Positions 42,740 through 54,522 of a stretch of DNA of 64,000 nucleotides are shown here, in pieces. Within the stretch, counting starts at the first letter, position 1. Every line of letters starts with the position of its first letter. A model generated the notes under the pieces. The model did not search any database. It was not told the DNA's origin and saw only the letters and a list, made by a program, of their open reading frames with translations. Position numbers and translations under genes: made by a program. The stretch is from Actinocatenispora rupis (GTDB lineage: Bacteria; Actinomycetota; Actinomycetes; Mycobacteriales; Micromonosporaceae): contig NZ_BOMB01000031.1 in assembly GCF_016861975.1 (NCBI RefSeq), positions 62,001 to 126,000 on the forward strand. Direction: 5' to 3'.

Positions 42740-44824
42740 TCAGGCGTTCGCGGCGCCCTGGGCGAGCGCACCGCGCAGCGCGCGCGGCGGACGGTACCGG
42801 GCGAGCCAGTTGGTCAGCTCCGCGGCCGGCATCGGGCGCGCGTAGAACCAGCCCTGCGCGACCTGGCAGCCGAGCGTGGACAGCCGGCGCCAGGTCCGCT
42901 CGTCCTCGACGCCCTCGGCGACCACCCGCAGCCCGAGCGCACCGGCCAGTTCGATGATGGAACGGACGATCGCGGCATCGTCGTCGTCCGACCCCATACC
43001 CAGTACGAACGACCGGTCGATCTTCACCTCGGACAGCGGCAGGCGGCGCAGGTGCAGCATCGACGAGTACCCGGTGCCGAAGTCGTCGAGGGACAGCGCC
43101 ACGCCCAGCCGGTCCAGCTGGCGCAGCGTGGCGAGTACCCGGCGCGGGTCGGCCATCAACGCACCCTCGGTGATCTCCAGCTCGATCTGGTCCGGCGTCA
43201 CGTCGTGCCTGGCCAGCTGCGCGGACAGGTGCTCCACCAGATCGGACGTGTGCAGGTCGCGGACGCTGACGTTGATCGCGGCGCGCAGCCGCACCCCGTC
43301 CGCCCGCCACGCGGCGACCTGGCCCACCACCTCGTCGATCACCCGGTACGTCAGCAGCCGCATCACCGCGGTGTGCTCGACGGCGCGGATGACCTCCTCC
43401 GGTCCGACCATGCCGTGCTCCGGATGGCGCCAGCGCAGCAGCGCCTCCACCCCGACCACCTCGCCGGAGTCCACCGCCACCTGCGGTTGGTAGAACACGC
43501 CCAGCTCGCCGAGGTCGGGCCGGTCCGGGCGCTCCAACGTACGGCGGAGGTCGCCGAGCAGGCCGAGCCGCGCCGCCGAGTTGTGGTCGGCCTCCGGCGC
43601 GTACACCGCGACGGCGTCGTTGCGGGACTTCGCCTCGTACATGGCGACGTCGGCGTGCTGGAGCAGCTCGTCGAAGTCGACGCCGTGGTTCGGGTACACC
43701 GCGGCGCCGATCGAGCCGGCCACCTCCAGCGGCATCCCGTCCAGGTGCACCGGGCCGGCCAGCACCGCCGCGACCTTCTCCGCGAACGCCCGCGCCACCT
43801 CGATGTCCGACACCCGCGAACTGACCACCGCGAACTCGTCGCCGCCCAGCCGGGCCACGAGTACGTCCTCCGGCAGCCGGGCGCGCAGCCGCCGCCCCGC
43901 CTCGACCAGCAGCCGGTCACCGACGCCGTGCCCGAGCGCGTCGTTGACCTCCTTGAACCGGTCCAGATCCAGCACCAGCAGCAACGGCCCGAGCCGGGCC
44001 TCCCCCTGGTCCCGCGCCGCGATGTCGTCCTCGATCCGGACCTGCACGCCCTTACGGTTCGCCAGCCCGGTCAGCGGGTCGTGCAGCGCCTCGCGCTCCC
44101 GGTCCGCGGCGACCCGGCCGCTGCGGTACATCGCGAACAGCGGCACCAGGATCAGGCCGAGCAGCCACGGGCTGGTCCGGATCGCACCCGCGAGTACGGG
44201 GGCGAGGAGGAGCAGCGCGCCGGTGGTGAGCAGCTCGTACCCCATGGTGGCGGAGACGTTGGACCACCAGTGGCCGCCGAACCGCAGCCACACCGCGCTG
44301 TTGACGAGCAGGTGGCTGACCACGAACCAGGTCGCCGCGGCCAGCACGACCGCGACCGCACTGCCCACCGTGGTACGGAACGCGGCGCCCGGCGCGCTCG
44401 CTTGCGCCGCCCGCAGCACCAGGTACGCCGAACCGAACGACAACACGTACTGACTGGTGTTGAACGCGGCGCGCCACAGCGCGGCCCGCAGCCGCCACGA
44501 CGAGGCGGCCACCGCGACGGCGCTCAGCAGCACCGCCGGCCCGATGCCCCACAGCAGCAGTACGGTGAAACCGAAGCACACCGACGGGAACACGCCGGAC
44601 GCCTGCCGCGAACGCCGGGACGGGGTGAACGGCCGCGAGTCGGCGACCGCGGCCAGCAGGATCAGCAGCCAGCAGTCGACCGGCGCCGACGGGACGGCGG
44701 TGACCAGGCTCGGGATGCTCGCCACGGTGACGGCGACGCCAGCGACGATGGTGACCACGACATACGCGACGAAGACCCGCTTGTGCCTGAGTGGTGCCGA
44801 GTTGCGCAGTGCGGTCGACTCCAT
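42740..44824 (-). CDS. Membrane GGDEF-EAL protein
   Basis: A 694-residue cyclic di-GMP turnover protein. About six helices (residues 15-235) form a MASE-like membrane sensor. The GGDEF domain follows (HDPLTGLANRKGV, ARLGGDEFAVV), then a complete-looking EAL domain (VEALLRWRHPEH, AINVSVRDL, IELEITEGALM, SLDDFGTGYSSMLHLRRLPLSEVKIDRSFV, VAEGVEDERTW, AQGWFYARPM). The EAL residues needed for phosphodiesterase activity appear present. No RxxD inhibitory site precedes GGDEF. GGAGGGG lies 3 nt before the ATG. It is unrelated in its sensor part to the first GGDEF-EAL protein. Confidence 0.95.
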   Translation of the reverse strand: MESTALRNSAPLRHKRVFVAYVVVTIVAGVAVTVASIPSLVTAVPSAPVDCWLLILLAAVADSRPFTPSRRSRQASGVFPSVCFGFTVLLLWGIGPAVLLSAVAVAASSWRLRAALWRAAFNTSQYVLSFGSAYLVLRAAQASAPGAAFRTTVGSAVAVVLAAATWFVVSHLLVNSAVWLRFGGHWWSNVSATMGYELLTTGALLLLAPVLAGAIRTSPWLLGLILVPLFAMYRSGRVAADREREALHDPLTGLANRKGVQVRIEDDIAARDQGEARLGPLLLVLDLDRFKEVNDALGHGVGDRLLVEAGRRLRARLPEDVLVARLGGDEFAVVSSRVSDIEVARAFAEKVAAVLAGPVHLDGMPLEVAGSIGAAVYPNHGVDFDELLQHADVAMYEAKSRNDAVAVYAPEADHNSAARLGLLGDLRRTLERPDRPDLGELGVFYQPQVAVDSGEVVGVEALLRWRHPEHGMVGPEEVIRAVEHTAVMRLLTYRVIDEVVGQVAAWRADGVRLRAAINVSVRDLHTSDLVEHLSAQLARHDVTPDQIELEITEGALMADPRRVLATLRQLDRLGVALSLDDFGTGYSSMLHLRRLPLSEVKIDRSFVLGMGSDDDDAAIVRSIIELAGALGLRVVAEGVEDERTWRRLSTLGCQVAQGWFYARPMPAAELTNWLARYRPPRALRGALAQGAANA

Positions 44825-45016
44825 CCACCCCTCCGAAACGGGAGAAGGACGCCGGGCCGACGCGCGCCCCCCGCACGCTGTGTACCGGGCACCGACTCCG
44901 CGCCGTGTCCCGGACTCCGCGCACCGAACGCCTTGTGGTGAGCAACGAGGTCGGTCAGGGACGGTGACGCGTCCTGCCGAAGTATGAACCGGTCATCTGG
45001 GGAGCCCCATGGTGGC

Positions 45017-45041
45017 GGCCGAGAAAGGGAGAAACTCGGCC
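45017..45041. terminator. Hairpin downstream of ligA
   Basis: GGCCGAG (45017-45023) pairs with CTCGGCC (45035-45041) around an 11-nt loop, 36 bp past the ligA stop. On the plus strand it is followed by TTAATGTT; on the minus strand, where ligA is read, there is no U-run. Confidence 0.5.
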
Positions 45042-45076
45042 TTAATGTTACCTTCGAGTGACCTACCGACAGGTAC

Positions 45077-47895
<2,819 letters not shown>

Positions 47896-47899
<4 letters not shown>

Positions 47900-48447
47900 A
47901 GGGCGCCGCCGGCGACGCGCGGCGCGCCCGGGTCGACCGTCTGGGCGCCGACCCGTTCGCGGGCCACGAACGCCTCCACGTCGAACAGGTTGCCCGACGA
48001 CCGGCGTACCACGTTGAGCAGCGTGGACATCTGCGCGATCTCCTCGACCTGCTCGCGCAGGAACCAGTGCACGAACTCCTCGCCCTTGAAGTCGCCCTCG
48101 GCGCGGGCGGCGGCCATCAGCCCGTCGATCTCGTCGGCCACGTCGCGTTCCTGCTGGAGCGCGAGAGCGATGAGTTCCTCGGCGTTGTCGAAGTCGTTGC
48201 GTACCTCGTCGACGCCCGGCACGGTCACCGGCTGCCCCAGGTCCATCAGGTACTGGACCATCATCATCGCGTGGTTGCGTTCCTCCAGCGCCTGCCGGTA
48301 GAAGTGCGCGGCGAGCCGCGGCAGGTCCCGATTGTCGAACCACACCGCGACCGCGACGTACTGCTGCGCCGCGGTGAACTCGTTGCGTACCTGTTCGCGC
48401 AGCAGGTTGTGGAAGCCCTTGCGAGGCAGCTTCTTGGGCACGGCCAT
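47896..48447 (-). CDS. bfrB: Ferritin (BfrB type)
   Basis: A 183-residue non-haem ferritin that oxidises and stores iron in a 24-subunit shell. Ferroxidase residues appear in NEFTAAQQYVAVAVWFD, QALEERNHAMMMVQYL (E-x-x-H) and LALQQERDVADEIDGL. The sequence closely follows Mycobacterium BfrB, including the long C-terminal extension (FVARERVGAQTVDPGAPRVAGGAL). The ATG is at 48447. It is 47 bp downstream of the MetE-like gene on the same strand. Confidence 0.95.
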
Positions 48448-48494
48448 GCCCGGACCGTACCGCGGGGTCGCGTCGCCGGGGCCGGTTTGGCGGA

Positions 48495-49523
48495 TCAGCC
48501 CGTACCGGGGTCGTCGGCGAGGCGGCGGGCGGCGTCCCGGGCGTACCGGAGGGCGGCTCTGGCGTCGTCGGGGGTGGCGCCGGCGAGGCCGCAGGACTGG
48601 GTGACGACCACCTGCGCGGGCAGGGTCGCGGCCGGCAGCCCGAGCCGGTGCCAGTACGTGCGGACCGTGTCGGCGGCGGTGGCGTCCGCCCCGCGCCGCG
48701 GCGCGACCGGTACCGCGCCGGCGAACAGGCCCAGTCCGGCGTCGAGCGCCTCGCCCCAGCGGTCCATCCCGGCCGCGTCGGACGGCAGCAGAGCGGTGTC
48801 GACCGCGACACCGACCGCGCCCGCCGACCGCACCAGCCCGACCGGTACGTCGGGGGCACAGCAGTGCACGACCGCCGGCACGCCGGCGGCGGACAGTACG
48901 CCGCGCAGGACGTCGGCGGCGTCCGGCTCCGGGACCGCCGGGTACGTGCCGAAGCCGCTCTCGGTGGCGACCCGGCCCGCGAGTACGGCGGGGAGGGACG
49001 GCTCGTCGAGCTGGAGCAGGACGCTCGCACCCGGTACGCGGGCGGCCACGTCGGCGACGAGCCGGGCGACGCCCTCCCCCAGCGACGCGGCCAGGTCGCG
49101 CAGCGCGCCGCGGTCGCGGAGGACGGCGCCGCCGGTCGGCAGGTCGAGCCCGGCGGCGAGCGTCCACGGTCCGCCGGCGGCGACCTTCAGGACCCCCGAG
49201 TACCCGTCGGCGACCTCGACCAGCTCGTCCAGGTCGCGCGCCAGCAGATCCCGGGTACGGCGCAGGTCGCGGCCGGGGCGGCCGGTCAGCTTCCAACGCG
49301 CGGCGTACAGCTCGACGGGGAGTTCGACCAGCAGCCCGGCGGTACGCCCGAGCAGCTCGGCGCCCGGCCCGCGCCCCGGCAACTCGGTCAGGAACGGCAG
49401 GTCGGGCAGCTCGCCGAAGACCGTCCGCAATGCCTCGGCCGGGTCGGTACCGGGCAGGGAACCCACCCCGGTCGCCGCGCCGGCCGGCCACACCCACCGC
49501 TCGTCACCCACGACCGCGGACAC
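48495..49523 (-). CDS. MetE C-terminal-domain-like methyltransferase (annotated methionine synthase)
   Basis: A 342-residue stand-alone relative of the cobalamin-independent methionine synthase catalytic domain. WVWPAGAATGVGSLPGTDPAEALRTVFGELPDLPFLTELPGRG is the start typical of this family. The Zn-ligand signatures are visible: VPAVVHCCAPD (His-x-Cys) and VVTQSCGLAGATP (Cys). The N-terminal half of MetE, which binds folate, is missing, so the methyl donor is unclear. In M. tuberculosis a protein of this type (Rv3015c) also lies beside ligA. The GTG at 49523 is tentative; no clear ribosome binding site was found. Confidence 0.8.
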   Translation of the reverse strand: MSAVVGDERWVWPAGAATGVGSLPGTDPAEALRTVFGELPDLPFLTELPGRGPGAELLGRTAGLLVELPVELYAARWKLTGRPGRDLRRTRDLLARDLDELVEVADGYSGVLKVAAGGPWTLAAGLDLPTGGAVLRDRGALRDLAASLGEGVARLVADVAARVPGASVLLQLDEPSLPAVLAGRVATESGFGTYPAVPEPDAADVLRGVLSAAGVPAVVHCCAPDVPVGLVRSAGAVGVAVDTALLPSDAAGMDRWGEALDAGLGLFAGAVPVAPRRGADATAADTVRTYWHRLGLPAATLPAQVVVTQSCGLAGATPDDARAALRYARDAARRLADDPGTG

Positions 49524-49574
49524 TACCGCCGTTCGACGTGTGGCCCCGCACCGCGGGCGGGTAAGAAGGTACGT

Positions 49575-50948
49575 ATGGCGATCGCGACGGTGAACCCGGC
49601 GACGGGCGAGACTCTGCAGACGTTCGAGGCGTACGACGAGGACGAGGTGGCGGAACGGATCGCCCGCGCGTACGAGACGTTCCGGGCGTACCGGGGAACC
49701 GGGTTCGCGCAGCGGGCGGAGTGGATGCGCGCCGCGGCCGACCTGCTCGACGCCGAGGCCGACCACATCGCCGCTACGATGACGACCGAGATGGGCAAGA
49801 CGCTCGTGTCGGCGCGGGCCGAGGCCACCAAGTGCGCTGCCGCGATGCGCTTCTACGCCGACCACGCGGCCGGGTTCCTCGCCGACGAGCCGGGCGACGC
49901 GGCGGCGGTCGGTGCGGGGCGCGCGTACACCCGGTACCAGCCGCTGGGCGTGGTGCTCGCGGTGATGCCCTGGAACTTCCCGCTCTGGCAGGTGGTGCGG
50001 TTCGCCGCGCCGGCGCTGATGGCCGGCAACGTGGGCCTGCTCAAGCACGCGTCGAACGTCCCGCAGACCGCGCTGTACCTGGGGAACCTGTTCACCCGGG
50101 CCGGTTTCCCGGCCGGCTGCTTCCAGACGCTGCTGATCGGTAGCAAGCAGGTCGAGGCCGTCCTGCGCGACCACCGGGTCGTCGCGGCCACCCTCACCGG
50201 CAGCGAACCCGCCGGCCGGTCCGTCGCCGCGATCGCCGGCGACGAGATCAAGAAGACCGTACTGGAGCTGGGCGGCTCCGACGCGTACGTGGTGATGCCG
50301 TCGGCCGACCTGGACGCCGCGGCCGCCACCGCCGTCACGGCCCGGGTGCAGAACAACGGCCAGTCCTGCATCGCCGCCAAGCGCTTCATCGTGCACACCG
50401 ACGTGTACGACGACTTCGCCGCGCGGTTCGTGACGCGGATGAAGGCGCTGCGTACGGGCGATCCGATGGCCGAGTCGACCGACATCGGACCGCTCGCCAC
50501 CGAGCAGGGCCGCGACGACGTCGAGGAACTCGTCGCCGACGCCGTCGGCCGCGGCGCGACCGTACTCGCCGGCGGCGTCAGCCCGGACCGCAAGGGCTGG
50601 TGGTACCCGCCGACCGTGGTCGCCGACGTCACGCCGGACATGAAGCTGTACCACGAGGAGGTCTTCGGCCCGGTCGCCGCGCTCTACCGGGCCGCCGACC
50701 TGGACGACGCCATCCGCATCGCGAACGCCACCGGCTTCGGCCTCGGCTCGAACGCCTGGACCACCGACCCGGTCGAGCGGGACCGCTTCGTCGACGAGCT
50801 GGAGGCCGGCGCCGTCTTCGTCAACGGCATGACCACCTCGTACCCGCAGCTGCCGTTCGGCGGCGTCAAGCGCTCCGGGTACGGCCGGGAGCTGTCGGCG
50901 CACGGCATCCGCGAGTTCTGCAACGTCAAGACGGTGTGGATCGCTTGA
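49575..50948 (+). CDS. NAD(P)-dependent aldehyde dehydrogenase (succinate-semialdehyde dehydrogenase type)
   Basis: A 457-residue ALDH. LGVVLAVMPWNFPLWQVVRFAAPALMAGNVGLLKHASNVPQTAL holds the cofactor site, with Lys in LLKHASN. LTGSEPAGRSVAA follows, the catalytic Glu is in LELGGSDAYVV, and the catalytic Cys in VQNNGQSCIAAKRFIVH. The short length and the MAIATVNPATGETLQTFEAYDE start match the GabD2/SSADH-I-like actinobacterial group that oxidises succinic semialdehyde. It is a strong ALDH call; the exact substrate is inferred. Confidence 0.9.
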   Translation: MAIATVNPATGETLQTFEAYDEDEVAERIARAYETFRAYRGTGFAQRAEWMRAAADLLDAEADHIAATMTTEMGKTLVSARAEATKCAAAMRFYADHAAGFLADEPGDAAAVGAGRAYTRYQPLGVVLAVMPWNFPLWQVVRFAAPALMAGNVGLLKHASNVPQTALYLGNLFTRAGFPAGCFQTLLIGSKQVEAVLRDHRVVAATLTGSEPAGRSVAAIAGDEIKKTVLELGGSDAYVVMPSADLDAAAATAVTARVQNNGQSCIAAKRFIVHTDVYDDFAARFVTRMKALRTGDPMAESTDIGPLATEQGRDDVEELVADAVGRGATVLAGGVSPDRKGWWYPPTVVADVTPDMKLYHEEVFGPVAALYRAADLDDAIRIANATGFGLGSNAWTTDPVERDRFVDELEAGAVFVNGMTTSYPQLPFGGVKRSGYGRELSAHGIREFCNVKTVWIA

Positions 50949-50983
50949 CCCGCAACGGTTCCGCGACCCGGTACGGTCGGCCG

Positions 50984-51319
50984 GTGAGCTACATCAAGAG
51001 CGTCACCGTGGACTGCGCCGACGCGCTCGTCGCGGCCCGGTTCTGGGCGGCGGCCCTCGGCTCCACCGTGGACGAGGACGCCACCGCCGACCGGGCGTAC
51101 GTCGAGGCGCCGGGCTGGGGCGGGCCGAACATGTGGTTCGTCCGGGTGCCGGAGCCGAAGACCGCGAAGAACCGGATGCACTACGACCTGCGCGCGCCGG
51201 GCACCGTCGCCGACGAGGTGGCCCGGCTGGTCGCGCTCGGCGCGACGGTCGACCGCACCTTCCCGGACCACACCGTCCTGCTCGACCCCGACGGCAACGA
51301 ACTCTGCGTCGAACTCTGA
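50984..51319 (+). CDS. VOC (glyoxalase/bleomycin resistance) superfamily protein
   Basis: A 111-residue single-domain VOC protein. It begins VSYIKSVTVDCADALVAARFWAAALG, the actinobacterial glyoxalase-like pattern, and ends DHTVLLDPDGNELCVEL, with the metal-binding Glu in the last strand and the M-H-Y-D-L segment in the middle. Such proteins bind small hydrophobic or metal-bound ligands. Function is unknown. It starts 35 bp after the aldehyde dehydrogenase stop and may share its transcript. Confidence 0.85.
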   Translation: MSYIKSVTVDCADALVAARFWAAALGSTVDEDATADRAYVEAPGWGGPNMWFVRVPEPKTAKNRMHYDLRAPGTVADEVARLVALGATVDRTFPDHTVLLDPDGNELCVEL

Positions 51320-51331
51320 CGCGTGCCCCGT

Positions 51332-51390
51332 GCGGTCGCCGCCCCGACGCGCGGCACGGCGCCGCACGGGCCCGGCGGACGGGCGACCGC
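51332..51390. terminator. Possible terminator between convergent VOC and GNAT genes
   Basis: GCGGTCGCC (51332-51340) pairs perfectly with GGCGACCGC (51382-51390) over a 41-nt GC-rich interior that repeats CCCGACGCGCGGC twice. The large loop makes it weaker evidence than the other hairpins. Confidence 0.3.
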
Positions 51391-51425
51391 CACGCCTGGC
51401 CCGACGCGCGGCGCCGGCCGGACGG

Positions 51426-52208
51426 TCAGCCGGTCGCGACGGAGAACGGGGTGTACAGGCGGGTCGCGTCGCCCGGCACCGCGCCGCCGTACGACATGAC
51501 GGTGGTGGACTCGCGGCGGGTGAGACGCGCGGCGGCCCACGCGGCGAACGCCGGCTGCGCGGACGTGACGTCGAGCCGTACCGGAGTGGTGGTGTCGGCG
51601 GCGAGATCGGTGGCGAGCGCCGTCGCCGTACCGAGGTCGTCGGCGACGATCGGCCCGAGCACGGTGGTCCCGCCGTTCTGCCAGGCCACGCCGTACCCGG
51701 CGGGCGCGGTGCGGATCCGGGCGCCGGCCGGCAGCGAGGTGAGCAGCCGGGCCCGGTCCGCCCCGAACACCGCCCGGTCGTACGCGAGGAGGTCGGTGAC
51801 GTGGTCGGTCGGCCGGGTCGTCGCCGGCGCGGTGGGCAGCTCGCCGGTGTACGTGACCGACGTGCCGTGCCCGACGAACCCGAGCCGCTCGTACAGCGGG
51901 CGGCCGAACTCGGTGGCGGTGAGCGCGACGACGCCGTCGGCCGCGGCGATGGCGTGCCGCATCAGCCGACCGCCGAGCCCGCGCCGCTCGTACCGTTGCG
52001 CGACGAGCATCATGCCGATCGCGGCGTACGTGTCGTAGCGGGTGAGGACGACGGCGCCGGCGAGCCCGCCGTCCGGCGCGTCGATGCCGAACACCTCGGA
52101 CACCTCGACCAGCAGCGCCCACCGTACGTCGGAGTCGGACCAGCCGCGGTCGGCGGACAGGCGCAGGCAGGCCGGCACGTCGGCCGCGGTCAGTACGCGA
52201 ATCTCCAC
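51426..52208 (-). CDS. GNAT-family N-acetyltransferase
   Basis: A 260-residue protein with an N-terminal GNAT domain. VAQRYERRGLGGRLMRHAIAAADG is the acetyl-CoA loop (R-x-x-G-x-G) and LTATEFGRPLYERLGFVGHGTSVTYTGE the beta6-beta7 segment. The C-terminal 120 residues (AYDRAVFGADRARLLTSLPAGARIRTAPAGYGVAWQNGGTTVLGPIVADD) form a second, degenerate acetyltransferase-like domain seen in many actinobacterial members. Substrate is unknown. Confidence 0.9.
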   Translation of the reverse strand: MEIRVLTAADVPACLRLSADRGWSDSDVRWALLVEVSEVFGIDAPDGGLAGAVVLTRYDTYAAIGMMLVAQRYERRGLGGRLMRHAIAAADGVVALTATEFGRPLYERLGFVGHGTSVTYTGELPTAPATTRPTDHVTDLLAYDRAVFGADRARLLTSLPAGARIRTAPAGYGVAWQNGGTTVLGPIVADDLGTATALATDLAADTTTPVRLDVTSAQPAFAAWAAARLTRRESTTVMSYGGAVPGDATRLYTPFSVATG

Positions 52209-52251
52209 GGCGCCGATGATCGGTGTCGCCGCAGCCGGGTGTCCAGCGCGT

Positions 52252-53460
52252 TTACCGCCGGTCGAGACGCAGCACCGCGACGCACGCGGCCAGTGCGACG
52301 AACGCCACCACCGCCGTGAACGCGATCCCCGCGGTACGCAGCCCGTACGCGGTGGCGGCGACGCCGACGGCGATCACCGGGATCGAGATCCCCACGTACG
52401 CGACGACGAAGAAGCTCGCGACCGTACCGGCGCGGGTCGGTTCCGGTGCGGCGGCCGTGATCGCCGCGATGCCGGACCGGAAGCTCAGCGCCTGCCCGAC
52501 ACCGATCACGACCGTCCCGACCAGCATCGGTACGAACAGCCGGCCGACCAGCCCCACCGCGATCCCCGCCAACCCGAGTACGAGCACCAGGCTGCCGGCG
52601 GGCAGCGCGACGCGCGTCGGCACGCGGGCGAGTCCGACCTGGCCGGCCGCGGACCCGGCGAACATGGTGAACACGACGAGCCCCGCCAGCGCCCGGTCCG
52701 GCATCCCGAGCACCGTGGCCAGGAACCCCGGCTCGACCGCCGTGAGCAGCCCGAACACCGCGAACGCCGCGAACACCGCCACCGCCGCCGGCACGAACAC
52801 CGACCGCGCCTCGGCCGCCACCACCGGCCGTTGCGGCCGGAACCGCGCCCCGGGTACCAGCCGCACCGGCTCCGGCATCCGCAGTACGCCGAGCACCGCC
52901 GGCACCAGCAGCGCCAGGTTCGCCACGAACGGCCAGGCCAACGGCGCCGCCGTGTACCGGGCGAGCAGGCCGGCGAGCAGCGGCCCGCAGCCGAGCCCGA
53001 GCATGTTGACGGCGGTCGCGACCAGGGCCGCGCGCCGCTGGAGCCGGGCCGGAGCAAGGTCGAGCAGCGCGACGGTGGCGGTGGTCGTGAAGATGCCGGC
53101 CGACACGCCGGACAGTACCCGGCCGAGGAACAGCGCCGGCAGCCCCGCGTCGGTCAGGAACAGTACGCCGGACGCGACGCTCGCGGCGAGCCCGGCGAGC
53201 AGCAGCCGGCGCCGGCCGTACACGTCGGATGCCTTGCCCAGCAACAGAAGCGCCGCGATCACGCCGACCGCGTACACGGCGTAGATGACGGTGGTGAGCA
53301 GGCTGCCGAAGCCGTAGCGCTGCTGGTAGATCGAGTAGAGCGGGGTGGGCAGGGTGTTGCCGAGCATCACCACGCCGAACGCGTACGCCACGGCGGCGAA
53401 GCCGAACCGCGCCCGACGGTCACGGACGACGGGCCGGGTCTCGGAGGTGTGTGCGGTCAT
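52252..53460 (-). CDS. MFS transporter
   Basis: A 402-residue major facilitator with 12 predicted helices. FGFAAVAYAFGVVMLGNTLPTPLYSIYQQ opens the protein, and LLLLGKASDVYGRRRLLLAGLAASVASGVLFL holds the conserved loop 2-3 motif (G-x-x-x-D-x-x-G-R-R). It resembles drug-efflux or sugar-export MFS proteins. GAGAGGGA lies just before the ATG at 53460. It is divergent from a LysR gene across 100 bp, a common regulator/exporter pair; the cargo is not known. Confidence 0.92.
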   Translation of the reverse strand: MTAHTSETRPVVRDRRARFGFAAVAYAFGVVMLGNTLPTPLYSIYQQRYGFGSLLTTVIYAVYAVGVIAALLLLGKASDVYGRRRLLLAGLAASVASGVLFLTDAGLPALFLGRVLSGVSAGIFTTTATVALLDLAPARLQRRAALVATAVNMLGLGCGPLLAGLLARYTAAPLAWPFVANLALLVPAVLGVLRMPEPVRLVPGARFRPQRPVVAAEARSVFVPAAVAVFAAFAVFGLLTAVEPGFLATVLGMPDRALAGLVVFTMFAGSAAGQVGLARVPTRVALPAGSLVLVLGLAGIAVGLVGRLFVPMLVGTVVIGVGQALSFRSGIAAITAAAPEPTRAGTVASFFVVAYVGISIPVIAVGVAATAYGLRTAGIAFTAVVAFVALAACVAVLRLDRR

Positions 53461-53548
53461 CGTCCCTCTCTCGCGTACGGTCGCGTCCCTTCAGCCTGCC
53501 CCATCCCCAACGATCACTCCAACGAATGATTCCGATCCCAACCATCGG

Positions 53549-53554
53549 TACAAT
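53549..53554 (+). promoter_or_regulatory. -10 box TACAAT placing LysR mRNA start at its ATG
   Basis: TACAAT ends 6 nt before the LysR ATG at 53561. With normal spacing, transcription would begin at the A of the ATG, giving a leaderless mRNA. There is no ribosome binding site upstream, which fits. Confidence 0.5.
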
Positions 53555-53560
53555 CGATCG

Positions 53561-54421
53561 ATGGAACTGCGCCAGCTCGGCCACTTCGTCGCCGCCGCCG
53601 AGGAACTGCACTTCACCCGGGCGGCCCGCCGCGCGCACGTCGTCCAGTCCAGCCTGTCCAGCTCCATCCGCGCCCTGGAACGCGAACTCGGCGGCGACCT
53701 CTTCGTCCGTACCAGCCGCCAGGTGCGGCTGACCGCCGCCGGCGAGGCGCTGCTGCCCGCCGCCCGCGCCGCGCTCGCCGCCGCGCAGGACGGCCGGGAC
53801 GCCGTCGCCGGCGTACGCGGGGTGCTGGGCGGCCGGCTCACCATCGGCGTACTCCAGACCCTCGGCCCCGTCGACCTGTCCGCGCTGCTCGCCCGCTTCC
53901 ACCGCCGGCACCCCGGCGTACTCCTCCGGCTGCGCAACGACAACGCGCCGCGGCTGGCCCGCGACGTGGTCCGCGGCGAGTCCGACCTCGCGTTCGTCGA
54001 CCACCCCGTCGACACCCGCGGGCTGCGCGAGATCCCGCTCGGCGCCGAGGACCTGATCCTCGCCGTACCGCGGGGCGACCCGCTCGCCACCCGCCGCACC
54101 GTACGACTCGGTGCACTCGCCGGGCACGACTTCGTCGAGTACCGGCCGGAATCGGCGCTGCGCCGCCGGATCGACGCCGCCTGCGCCGACGCGGGGCTGG
54201 ACCGGCGGATCTGCTGCGAGGTGGACACCATCGCCCAGCTCGTCGACCTGGTCGCGCACGGCATGGGCGTCGCGCTGCTGCCGCCGCTCACGGTCCGCGG
54301 CGCGGACGGCGTCGCGGCAGTACCGACCGAGCCGGCCGTCCGGCGCGAACTGGTCGCCGTCACCGCCGCCGACCGCCCCGTCACCCCGGCCGCCGCCGCG
54401 CTGCTCGACCTGCTCCCGTGA
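53561..54421 (+). CDS. LysR-family transcriptional regulator
   Basis: A 286-residue LysR regulator. The N-terminal winged helix reads MELRQLGHFVAAAEELHFTRAARRAHVVQSSLSSSIRALERELGGDLFVRTSRQVRLTAAG. The effector domain begins at about residue 90 (GGRLTIGVLQTLGPVDLSALLARFHRRHPGVLLRL). It is divergent from an MFS transporter and probably controls it in response to a small-molecule inducer. The transcript appears leaderless. Confidence 0.93.
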   Translation: MELRQLGHFVAAAEELHFTRAARRAHVVQSSLSSSIRALERELGGDLFVRTSRQVRLTAAGEALLPAARAALAAAQDGRDAVAGVRGVLGGRLTIGVLQTLGPVDLSALLARFHRRHPGVLLRLRNDNAPRLARDVVRGESDLAFVDHPVDTRGLREIPLGAEDLILAVPRGDPLATRRTVRLGALAGHDFVEYRPESALRRRIDAACADAGLDRRICCEVDTIAQLVDLVAHGMGVALLPPLTVRGADGVAAVPTEPAVRRELVAVTAADRPVTPAAAALLDLLP

Positions 54422-54522
54422 CCGGACCCCGTTGCCCCGCAACGGATCCAGCCCACACAGCGCGGATCGGGCCAGCCCACACCAGACCAGCGCCACGACC
54501 GGCCGGACCGGGCCAGCGCGGA

